A DNA stretch of 64,000 nt, taken from NCBI RefSeq assembly GCF_049472135.1, contig NZ_JBMOVV010000004.1, forward strand, positions 186,001-250,000. Reading direction: 5' to 3'. The notes beneath the pieces are model-generated. The model saw only the letters and a program-made list of their open reading frames with translations. It was not told where the DNA came from and searched no databases. This document shows positions 1 to 7,524 of this stretch, one piece after another. Source of the DNA: Arcobacter_B sp049472135 (GTDB lineage Bacteria > Campylobacterota > Campylobacteria > Campylobacterales > Arcobacteraceae). The translations under genes were made by a program, and so were the position numbers. Numbering within the stretch: position 1 is the first letter of the stretch; the number at the start of each line of letters is the position of its first letter.

Positions 1-484
1 CTATTTCCACTTTTCTTTGTTGCCCATAGGATAAAGATGTAGCCATTTCATTTGCAAACTCTGCAATTCCAAGTACTTCCATAATCTCAAAAGCTCTTTT
101 TCTAATTCGTCTCTCTTCCAAAAAGAATCTAGGGAATCTTAACATTGCTTCAAGATAAGTATAAGAGGCCTGATAATCAAATCCGATTAAAACATTATCT
201 AATACTGTCATTGAATTAAATAATCTAATATTTTGAAATGTTCTTGCTATTCCTCTATGTACAATCTTATGAGGTTTTATACCATTTAATGTTTGACCAT
301 GAAATTTTATAGCACCCTCAGTTGGTTCATAGTTTCCTGTAATAATATTAAACATAGTAGTCTTACCAGCTCCATTTGGACCAATAAGACCATAAATCTC
401 TTTAGAGTTTACATGAAAAGAGGTGTCATTTATAGCAGTAACTCCTCCAAATTTCTTAGTTACGTTACATACTTCTAAAATCAT
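1..484 (-). CDS. livG: Branched-chain amino acid ABC transporter ATP-binding protein LivG (partial)
   Basis: The first 161 residues of an ABC ATPase that powers branched-chain amino acid import at the inner membrane; the C-terminus lies beyond the left edge. Seen: Walker A GPNGAGKTT at residues 35-43, the Q-loop region RTFQNIRLF, and the signature LSYGQQRK just before the edge. Walker B and the H-loop are off-window. LivG-type proteins carry an insertion between Walker A and the signature, which matches the spacing here. The start ATG overlaps the livM stop codon in an ATGA, so the two are translationally coupled. A livF gene would be expected next but is not visible. Confidence 0.93.
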   Translation of the reverse strand, partial: MILEVCNVTKKFGGVTAINDTSFHVNSKEIYGLIGPNGAGKTTMFNIITGNYEPTEGAIKFHGQTLNGIKPHKIVHRGIARTFQNIRLFNSMTVLDNVLIGFDYQASYTYLEAMLRFPRFFLEERRIRKRAFEIMEVLGIAEFANEMATSLSYGQQRKVEI

Positions 485-1527
485 TTACTCCCCTTTTTTC
501 TCTTGAAAATCTTAAGATCAAATAACTCTTTTTTACCCATAAGTCCTTCTCTTGCAAAAAGCATTACAACAATAAGAACTAATGAGAACACAACCATTCT
601 CATACCTGGTGTTCCTTCTGTTTGGAAACCAAAAATATTCATTGGTTCATCAAGGAATCTCATCCATTCTAATCCTGCCATTACAAAGATAGTTCCTAAA
701 ATTGCTCCTGTTGTTGAACCTAAACCACCTAAAATAATGATAATTAATAACTGGAATGTAAGTAAGAATGTAAATAAATCTGGACTGATTGAAGTTAAAA
801 GTGCAGCCAATAATCCTCCACCTACTCCTTCAAAGAATGCTGAAGTACAAAATGCTAATGTTTTTGTTTTAAATGTATTAATTCCCATAGCTGTAGCTGC
901 ATCTTCATCATCTCTTACAGCTTTCATAGCTCTTCCATATTTTGAATAAATTACATTTAAAATAGCAACAACAGCAAAAATGGCAATTCCACCTGTCCAA
1001 TAAAGGTTCGAATATTCAGGAATATCGTTTAAACCTAATGAACCATTTGTAATTTGTGGATTATTAATAGCTAAGATTTTAATAATAAAACCAAAACCTA
1101 ATGTAACGATTGCTAAATAATCTCCCCTTACTCTAAATACTGGAAAAGACAGAGTCAATGCTAAAAGTGCAGAGATAATCCCTGCGAATAATAATGCCCA
1201 TGCAAACTCAGCTTGTAGTGCTAAAACCCACTCAGATGGATCTTCTAAATAGTATTGATAAAGCATCGTATCCGCATCTAAAGTTAAAATTGCTGTAACA
1301 TAAGCTCCAACTGCAACAAAACCATTTGGTTCAAGTGATAACTGTCCTGTAACACCATTTATAAGGTTATATGAAACTGCTAAAATTATAAAAATAGCAA
1401 CATTATTTATGATTCTTACTGTATAGTCATCAAAAGTTACTTGTGCGAACCATGTAAACCAAATTGCTGTAACTATTAAACTTAAATTGATTAATCTTTG
1501 TTTTGTAAATATAGTATCGCTCATCAT
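481..1527 (-). CDS. livM: Branched-chain amino acid ABC transporter permease LivM
   Basis: Inner-membrane permease subunit, 348 aa, with many hydrophobic segments. It contains the family stretch FRVRGDYLAIVTLGFG and the EAA-like coupling loop AMKAVRDDEDAATAMGI, where the ATPase docks. It pairs with LivH to form the pore. The charged C-terminal tail (KRKKGSK) is cytoplasmic. The start overlaps the livH stop by one base (TAATG), and a second ATG follows immediately, so either Met may initiate. Length and motifs are normal for LivM; substrate preference within branched-chain or related amino acids cannot be read from sequence. Confidence 0.93.
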   Translation of the reverse strand: MMSDTIFTKQRLINLSLIVTAIWFTWFAQVTFDDYTVRIINNVAIFIILAVSYNLINGVTGQLSLEPNGFVAVGAYVTAILTLDADTMLYQYYLEDPSEWVLALQAEFAWALLFAGIISALLALTLSFPVFRVRGDYLAIVTLGFGFIIKILAINNPQITNGSLGLNDIPEYSNLYWTGGIAIFAVVAILNVIYSKYGRAMKAVRDDEDAATAMGINTFKTKTLAFCTSAFFEGVGGGLLAALLTSISPDLFTFLLTFQLLIIIILGGLGSTTGAILGTIFVMAGLEWMRFLDEPMNIFGFQTEGTPGMRMVVFSLVLIVVMLFAREGLMGKKELFDLKIFKRKKGSK

Positions 1528-2423
1528 TAAAACCTACTCTTTTCTAAATCTTCACCCATAATTCCAGTTGGTTTAAAAATAAGAACTAAAATTAAGAAAA
1601 TAAATGCAAAAGCATCTTTATAACCACCAAGTTCAGGCCAAAATGCAATAACAACTACTTCAGTAAATCCAATAATAAATCCACCTAAAACAGCACCTGT
1701 TACAGAACCAATACCACCAACAACAGCTGCAGCAAATGCTTTAAGTCCAACAAGTACTCCCATCATAGGCTCAACTGATGGATAATTAACAACCCAAAAG
1801 ATACCACCAACAGCAGCTAAGGCAGAACCTAAAGCAAATACTAATGCAATAATCATATTTGCATCTATTCCCATAAGATTTACAGTTTTAAAATCAAAAG
1901 ATAAAGCTCTAATTGCCATACCGTACTTTGTTTTATAAAGTACATATAAAATTCCAATTAATAAAACCAATGTAACAGCTGGAACCATAATAGAAGATAC
2001 TGTAAATGTAACTCCTGCTACATTAAAAATATTTTCCATATATTCAGGAACAGGGAATGCTCTAGGAACTCCACCTGCAAAAACTGTAAAGGCATTTTCT
2101 AAGAAGAATGAAATACCAATAGCTGTAATAAGTAAAGAGATTCTAGGTGCATCTCTTAAAGGTTTATAGGCAATCTTATCTGTTAAGATTCCAACTAAAG
2201 CAGATAAAGTAACTGCCAATAAAACCGCAATACTTAAGGGTAATTCAAAAATTGCTAAAAAAGCATAACCTAAAAAGGCACCAACCATCATAATGTCACC
2301 GTGGGCAAAGTTAATAAGTCTTAAAACCCCGTATACCATCGTATACCCAATTGCAATCAATGCGTACATAGACCCTAAAGAAAATCCATTTACCATTTGT
2401 TGCATAAATGTTAATAAATCCAT
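1527..2423 (-). CDS. livH: Branched-chain amino acid ABC transporter permease LivH
   Basis: Inner-membrane permease subunit, 298 aa, with about eight hydrophobic segments. Characteristic LivH elements are visible: GSMYALIAIGYTMVYGVLRLINFAHGD near the N-terminus (here cited by its parts GSMYALIAIGYTMVYG and LINFAHGD), the coupling loop AIRALSFDFKTVNLMGI and GLKAFAAAVVGGIGSVTGA. It lies downstream of the binding-protein gene and is separated from it by an intrinsic terminator, so its transcription probably depends on read-through or on a promoter in the 120-bp gap. It leads directly into livM and livG. Confidence 0.94.
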   Translation of the reverse strand: MDLLTFMQQMVNGFSLGSMYALIAIGYTMVYGVLRLINFAHGDIMMVGAFLGYAFLAIFELPLSIAVLLAVTLSALVGILTDKIAYKPLRDAPRISLLITAIGISFFLENAFTVFAGGVPRAFPVPEYMENIFNVAGVTFTVSSIMVPAVTLVLLIGILYVLYKTKYGMAIRALSFDFKTVNLMGIDANMIIALVFALGSALAAVGGIFWVVNYPSVEPMMGVLVGLKAFAAAVVGGIGSVTGAVLGGFIIGFTEVVVIAFWPELGGYKDAFAFIFLILVLIFKPTGIMGEDLEKSRF

Positions 2424-2460
2424 CGAAACTCCAAATTTTGTAAAAAATCCACTTTTACAA

Positions 2461-2489
2461 TAAGAAAAGTAATATCATTGCTTTTCTTA
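2461..2489. other. Inverted repeat in the livK-livH gap
   Basis: A perfect 9-bp inverted repeat, TAAGAAAAG / CTTTTCTTA, with an 11-nt loop, extendable by one A-T pair. It lies between the livK terminator and the livH start. It could be an RNA stem protecting the 5' end of the livHMG message or an operator; it has no U-run suited to termination on the minus strand. Confidence 0.45.
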
Positions 2490-2492
2490 TAG

Positions 2493-2524
2493 CAAAAAAA
2501 AAGTCTAGCATCAGCTGCTAGACT
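2493..2524 (-). terminator. Intrinsic terminator after livK
   Basis: A perfect 9-bp stem, AGTCTAGCA / TGCTAGACT, with a 5-nt loop, followed on the minus strand by a run of nine U. It sits 20 bases past the binding-protein stop codon and upstream of livH, so it should limit read-through and set a high ratio of periplasmic binding protein to permease. Confidence 0.85.
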
Positions 2525-2545
2525 TTTAAATAAATAGTTAAAGTA

Positions 2546-3661
2546 TTATGGGTTAACCGTCGCTTTAAAGCTAGCTTTTCCACCCTTAATCTCTTTAATA
2601 ACTGCTGATCTTGTAGCATTACCATCTTTACTAATAGTAATTTTTCCTGAAACACCATCAAAGTCAGTTGTTTTTTTGATTTCATTGTTAACACAAATAG
2701 AGTCACTTGGATCTTCACATCTATTCATTGCGTCAATTAAAATATTATAAGTATCTGCACCTAAAGCAGTAAATGAGTTCATTTCAGCTTTTCCAGTCTC
2801 TTTTTCATGGAATTTAACAAATTCAGCTGAAGTTTGAGATGGAGGATTTGTATAATCGAAGAAGTCTGTAAACATGTAACCTTCTACTGACTCACCACCT
2901 AAGTCAATAAATGTTTGGTTTGCAACACCATCACCACTGAACATTGGTTTATCTAAACCTAATTGCTTAGATTGTCTAGCAATCATTGACGCTTCTGGGT
3001 GATATAAAGGCATAAACATAAAGTCTGGGTTAATTTTCTTGATTTGAGAAACTACCGCTTTAAAGTCTTTATCTCCTGAAGTAACTTTTATAACTTTTAC
3101 AATTTTTCCACCATTATCTTTAAATGCTTTTTGGAATGCTTTTGCAAGACCTAGTGAATAAACTTGTGCTTGATCAACTACAACTACCGCCGTTTTGTAA
3201 CCTTGATCTTTAGCATAGTTTGCAACAACTTCACCTTGGAATGAGTCAGTAAAACAAACTCTATTTGCAAAAGTTCTTCTTGCAGTTAATCTATCATTAG
3301 TAGCAACTGAAGCAATTACTGGAATTTTTTTCTTATCTGCAATAGCAATTGTTTGAGCAGTATTAGTAGATGTTAATGCACCTAAAATTGCAACAACATT
3401 GTCAGATGAGATTAATCTAGTTGTAGCATTTGCTGTCTCAACCTTATCACCTTTATTATCGATTAATACTAATTTAATAGTATCTCCATTTTTAAGTGTA
3501 GGTTGTAGTTTATGAGCAAGCTCTACACCAAGGTTTGTTACTTGTCCATAAGCTGCTAATGGACCAGACATTGGCATAACTGCACCAACCTTAATCTCTT
3601 TTGCCATTGCAACGCCACAAGTCAAGGCAGATGCAAGAGCTAAACTTAATACTTTTTTCAT
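2546..3661 (-). CDS. livK: Periplasmic branched-chain amino acid-binding protein (LivK/LivJ type)
   Basis: Solute-binding protein of the Peripla_BP_6 type, 371 aa, delivering substrate to LivHMG in the periplasm. The signal peptide is clear: KKVLSLALASALTCGVAMA followed by the mature start KEIKVGAVMPMSGPLAAYGQ, typical of the family. An upstream in-frame ATG exists at 3685, but the strong AAGGAG ribosome binding site is correctly spaced only for the Met at 3661, which also begins the signal peptide. A short Cys-bounded loop (CEDPSDSIC) may form a disulfide. It heads the liv cluster and has its own terminator. The exact ligand is not determinable. Confidence 0.92.
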   Translation of the reverse strand: MKKVLSLALASALTCGVAMAKEIKVGAVMPMSGPLAAYGQVTNLGVELAHKLQPTLKNGDTIKLVLIDNKGDKVETANATTRLISSDNVVAILGALTSTNTAQTIAIADKKKIPVIASVATNDRLTARRTFANRVCFTDSFQGEVVANYAKDQGYKTAVVVVDQAQVYSLGLAKAFQKAFKDNGGKIVKVIKVTSGDKDFKAVVSQIKKINPDFMFMPLYHPEASMIARQSKQLGLDKPMFSGDGVANQTFIDLGGESVEGYMFTDFFDYTNPPSQTSAEFVKFHEKETGKAEMNSFTALGADTYNILIDAMNRCEDPSDSICVNNEIKKTTDFDGVSGKITISKDGNATRSAVIKEIKGGKASFKATVNP

Positions 3662-3779
3662 TAATTCTCCTTTTGTTAAAAACAATGTTACAATTTTACG
3701 TAAAAGTTATATAAAACTAGCTTACTAAAATGTATTTTTTATAGGAAAATTACATATTTTATTCGTTTTTTTGTATATT

Positions 3780-5690
3780 TTATACTATATTGTTCTTTCC
3801 ATTAGCTTTTGCCTTGTATAAAGACTTATCAGCCCTAATAATAATATCATCAATACTATTATCACTCTCAATATAACTTGCAATTCCAATACTAATTGTA
3901 TGATGATACTTTTCTTCTAGATTTTGATTACTTTTATAAATCTTCTTTGAGATTTTTTCTGCAACATTTTTTGCATCTTCAAATTTTGTATTTGGTAAAA
4001 GAACTAAAAACTCATCACCACCAAACCTAATAAGTAAATCATTTTTTCTGATTGCACTTTTTGTGAACTTTGAGAAGTTTCTTATAACATCATCTCCTAT
4101 ATCATGTCCAAAGCTATCATTTATTTTTTTAAAGTTATCAATATCAATTAATAAAATTGAAAAATTATTCTTTTCTCTTTTAACAATCTTTAAATAACCT
4201 TCTATAAATTCATTTAAAAATCTTCTATTATATGCTCCACTTAAAGTATCTGTATTTGCAAGTTTTTCTGTTAATACTCTTTTTGTTTCAGAAGAAACAA
4301 GTTTTTTTGTTCTATCATTTAACTGTTGTGCCATTAGATTAAAATTATCACTTAACTTATCTATCTCTTCAATTCCACATCTTTCAAGTTTTCTAATGTT
4401 TTTTGTTTTACCAATGTTTCTTGTTAAATCAATTACTTTCATTAAAGGTTTATTTATATCATTTACTAAACATTTTGCTTTATAGTAAAGGAAGATAAAG
4501 AATAAAAAATAGAAAATAAGAATACATGCTATGATTAAATATCCTAACTTTTCATAATCCATTTTAAGACTATTAATCTTTTCTAATATTTTCTCTTCTG
4601 GTATTAAAGATATAATATGCCATGAAGTTTTTTCAAGTTTTTTAGTAAATACCAAATAGTTTTTACCTTCAAAAGTCATTTTATGACTATAAGGTTTTGA
4701 AGCTATTATATTTTTAAAGTTATCAGCAACTTTTTTATCATGATAGTTTAAAAGATTAAATTTATCAGATTTATAAATAGTCTTTTCAATTAACAAACTA
4801 TCTTTATAGTTATAAGCTGTAACCTCATCAATATTTAAAATAGACTCAATTCCTTTAGGCATTGCTACTATTTTTCCATTTGAACTTAAAATAAAAGACT
4901 TTCCATCATAAGGCAGTTTGATATTCAAAAAATCTTTTATAAAACTATCTATTGTAACATCCACACCTGAAACACCTTCTAGTTTTTCATCATTATAAAT
5001 AGGTGCTACACTACTTATCATCCACCCTTTTCCAGCAGGATCTAAATAAACATCTGTCCAAACTGGTTTTTTACTTGGATTACTTTGAATTAGTGCTTTA
5101 TTATAAAAGTTATAATTAGTCATATTTAAATCTTTTGGGAAAACAGAATAAACTTTTGGAATAAAAGGATAGTATCTACTAAAGTTATCTTTAGAATTAA
5201 AATATGCAGCAATAATACTCTTATCATTTTCAACAATTGATTTTAATGTTTTATCGAAATACTCAGTATCATAAAGGGTTTTCTTCAGATTTGGTGTAAG
5301 ACTAGTATCTCTTGATAATATTACTGAACTTCCACCATTATTTTTATACTTATAATATACTCCATATTTAGAGTATTTAAATAGCTCTTCCTTGCCTCTA
5401 TTTTCATATAAGTGTTGATTTTCAAAAAAGTATTCATGTTCATTTTGTAAGATTTTAGTAAAGCTTTCAATATATGAAAATTTATTTGAAAGATTCTGAA
5501 TACGACTCTCTACAAGTTCATAAGTATTTTCTTTTATATCTTTTAATATAAAATTAACACTAGTATTTGTCATATTATTATTTACTGCAAAGTATATAAT
5601 AATCAATAAAACTTCAATTAACAAAAGTGAAGTCAATGAAGTTTTTAAGTAGTTTTTATAAATTAATTTCTCTAATAATATTTTTTTCAT
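3780..5690 (-). CDS. Diguanylate cyclase with periplasmic dCache sensor
   Basis: Membrane sensor, 636 aa, predicted to make cyclic di-GMP. Order: N-terminal membrane helix (about 15-37), a long periplasmic region to about residue 375 resembling a double Cache domain (segments NFYNKALIQSNPSKKPVW and SVAPIYNDEKLEGVSGVDV are typical), a second membrane helix (about 380-402), a HAMP-like linker, then a GGDEF domain. The active site is RFGGDEFLVLLPN, and an RKND motif five residues before GGDEF is a canonical inhibitory I-site. No EAL domain. It is a single-gene unit separated from livK by about 120 bp. The ligand is unknown. Confidence 0.92.
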   Translation of the reverse strand: MKKILLEKLIYKNYLKTSLTSLLLIEVLLIIIYFAVNNNMTNTSVNFILKDIKENTYELVESRIQNLSNKFSYIESFTKILQNEHEYFFENQHLYENRGKEELFKYSKYGVYYKYKNNGGSSVILSRDTSLTPNLKKTLYDTEYFDKTLKSIVENDKSIIAAYFNSKDNFSRYYPFIPKVYSVFPKDLNMTNYNFYNKALIQSNPSKKPVWTDVYLDPAGKGWMISSVAPIYNDEKLEGVSGVDVTIDSFIKDFLNIKLPYDGKSFILSSNGKIVAMPKGIESILNIDEVTAYNYKDSLLIEKTIYKSDKFNLLNYHDKKVADNFKNIIASKPYSHKMTFEGKNYLVFTKKLEKTSWHIISLIPEEKILEKINSLKMDYEKLGYLIIACILIFYFLFFIFLYYKAKCLVNDINKPLMKVIDLTRNIGKTKNIRKLERCGIEEIDKLSDNFNLMAQQLNDRTKKLVSSETKRVLTEKLANTDTLSGAYNRRFLNEFIEGYLKIVKREKNNFSILLIDIDNFKKINDSFGHDIGDDVIRNFSKFTKSAIRKNDLLIRFGGDEFLVLLPNTKFEDAKNVAEKISKKIYKSNQNLEEKYHHTISIGIASYIESDNSIDDIIIRADKSLYKAKANGKNNIV

Positions 5691-6003
5691 AACTGTTCTT
5701 TATATGTAAATTTTACATTTTTTCTAAAGCCTTAAATTATTTTTTACTTGTTATGAAAAGAATATCAGTTATAAATTTAAATATATATTAATTCATCTCC
5801 AAACTCATAAGATACATATAATGGCTTTTTCTAAGAAAAATTAGAAATTTCAATAAATACTACACAATTCAGTTATTTTTATTAACACCTTGGTCTATAT
5901 ATCTTTTATAAACCTACAATATTAAAAAAGATACAAAACTTATAAAAATAATTAAATTTATCAAATTTACAGTATAATGATAAAAAGGTTCTATTTGTGG
6001 AGA
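5691..6003. other. AT-rich intergenic region with a possible plus-strand promoter
   Basis: No credible ORF is visible. A perfect TATAAT hexamer lies at 5973-5978 on the plus strand, about 26 bases before a hairpin with a plus-strand U-run at 6004-6030, although no plus-strand gene is nearby. Otherwise the stretch is plain A/T-rich spacer between two minus-strand genes. Confidence 0.4.
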
Positions 6004-6030
6004 CAAGAGGGTTTTAGTCCTCTTGTTTTT
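6004..6030 (+). terminator. Hairpin over the specificity-gene stop codon, U-run on the plus strand
   Basis: A 7-bp stem CAAGAGG / CCTCTTG with an 8-nt loop, followed on the plus strand by TTTTT. The stop codon of the minus-strand specificity gene lies in the loop. On the minus strand no U-run follows, so termination there would be weak. It fits better as a plus-strand terminator of a very short transcript starting near 5985. Confidence 0.5.
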
Positions 6031-7510
6031 GTAAATAATCTTCTATCTTAATTTCAATATCATAAACTATATCATGTACTAAATTCTCTATTTGATCTTT
6101 GAGATCAAATAACTCCATATTTAATTGCCATATTCCTAATTTTGCATTTCTTTCTTTTTCTTTTCCAAGATAGTTTTCTAGTGTTAAATCTTTATTTCTA
6201 TCTATTTTATTATGATATTTTTTTGAAATAATGCATTGTAAAGTATCTGGAAACTCTGGAATCTTAATCCAATTCTCTAAATGCGGAGCTTTGATACCAC
6301 CGCCATTTGATTTATCTTGAATTTTTTCATAATAACCTACAGTTCTAAGATAACCTAAAAACATTGCCGTAAAGATATTTTTATGTTTTGCTCTATTTTT
6401 ATCTTTAGCTGTTAAAATCCAAGGGTGTATATTTGTAATTGTCTTTCCTAGATCGTCAACATAAATACAACGACCAACTGAACCGTCAGCACTTAGCATA
6501 ATACAATCATTAGGTATTAAAGTTAAGTCTTTTTTATTCCCTAAATATCTAAATGTTGAGATAGTTCTATCTTCTGTAAATTCCACATTAGTCACTAATC
6601 TATAAAAATTATCTTTTTTCTCATTTGTATATATACTTATTCCAATATTACTAACTTGTAGATTTTGTCCTCTTTTAGAATTGTAATGATCTAAAAGATT
6701 AAAATAACCTCCCTCATAAAACTCTATTGACTCTTTAATCGCTTTATATTCTGGTGAGTACAGTCCACTATCAAATCTAAAATTATTTTGTAATACCTCA
6801 TTGGATACTGGCATTTTTAATTCAGTATGTGAATGTGTTTCAAGTTCATTTTTAATTAATGAATTAATTTCTTTATTTTTTAACTTGATTTGCTGCTCTT
6901 TATCTATAATATTTTGAACTATTAAAGATAATAGTTTTTTACTTTCTTGATTTTTGGGCATTGGTATCATAGTATTGTTTAGAAAATCTTCACTAAAATT
7001 ATCTAAGCCTTTAATAGAGCCGCCAATATCTACTTGCTCTTTATTGTAAGCAGATTTTAATATACCAAATATATAAAACTTATCTTCCTCTTTTAATTCT
7101 AATTTTAAAATATGACTATTATAAAATGCTTTTTTACCGTAATAAAAGCAAACATTCCCTACATTACTTGCTGTTTGATAACATAAATCACCCTCATTAA
7201 TTAAACTTCCTTTTTCTTGTGGTAAAAGTTTTTTTGTTTGATTAGATATACTAAAAGTAAAATCAGTATCACTCATTTCTGATATTCTAACAAAATGATT
7301 ATCTCCAAACGTTATATAATCAGCACTTCCTGGTTCAAACCCTTTTTGCTTCTTTTCAATTAAACTTGATAAAGGTACATAATTTACACTAGGAACACTT
7401 ATTTGCCTATGTGACTGAGGAGAAAAAGAAAAGTTTCTTTCTAAAATCTCTCCAGAGATAAAATTATAAGGTTCACTTGTAAAAGTTTTAATTTTCTTGT
7501 CTGTAAGCAT
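6014..7510 (-). CDS. Restriction-modification specificity (S) subunit
   Basis: DNA-recognition subunit, 498 aa, predicted to direct the neighbouring nuclease-methyltransferase. Two target-recognition halves can be discerned: residues about 1-190 and 235-440. Each is followed by a helical spacer rich in Lys, Glu and Leu (KLLSLIVQNIIDKEQQIKL around 195; DLKDQIENLVHDIVYDI at the end), the repeat arrangement of HsdS proteins. The start lies 14 bases past the upstream stop, behind an AGGTG-type site. BcgI-like type IIB systems pair a fused nuclease-methyltransferase with such a subunit; here it is as long as a classic type I HsdS. The recognition sequence cannot be predicted. Confidence 0.82.
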   Translation of the reverse strand: MLTDKKIKTFTSEPYNFISGEILERNFSFSPQSHRQISVPSVNYVPLSSLIEKKQKGFEPGSADYITFGDNHFVRISEMSDTDFTFSISNQTKKLLPQEKGSLINEGDLCYQTASNVGNVCFYYGKKAFYNSHILKLELKEEDKFYIFGILKSAYNKEQVDIGGSIKGLDNFSEDFLNNTMIPMPKNQESKKLLSLIVQNIIDKEQQIKLKNKEINSLIKNELETHSHTELKMPVSNEVLQNNFRFDSGLYSPEYKAIKESIEFYEGGYFNLLDHYNSKRGQNLQVSNIGISIYTNEKKDNFYRLVTNVEFTEDRTISTFRYLGNKKDLTLIPNDCIMLSADGSVGRCIYVDDLGKTITNIHPWILTAKDKNRAKHKNIFTAMFLGYLRTVGYYEKIQDKSNGGGIKAPHLENWIKIPEFPDTLQCIISKKYHNKIDRNKDLTLENYLGKEKERNAKLGIWQLNMELFDLKDQIENLVHDIVYDIEIKIEDYLQKQED

Positions 7511-7524
7511 AATACACCTCCAGT

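Noticed and set aside
503..949. 148-aa plus-strand ORF opposite livM
   Set aside because: Fully antisense to a well-recognised permease gene; no ribosome binding site.
2518..2718. 66-aa minus-strand ORF overlapping the end of livK
   Set aside because: Different frame inside livK and across its terminator; low-complexity Leu/Lys translation.
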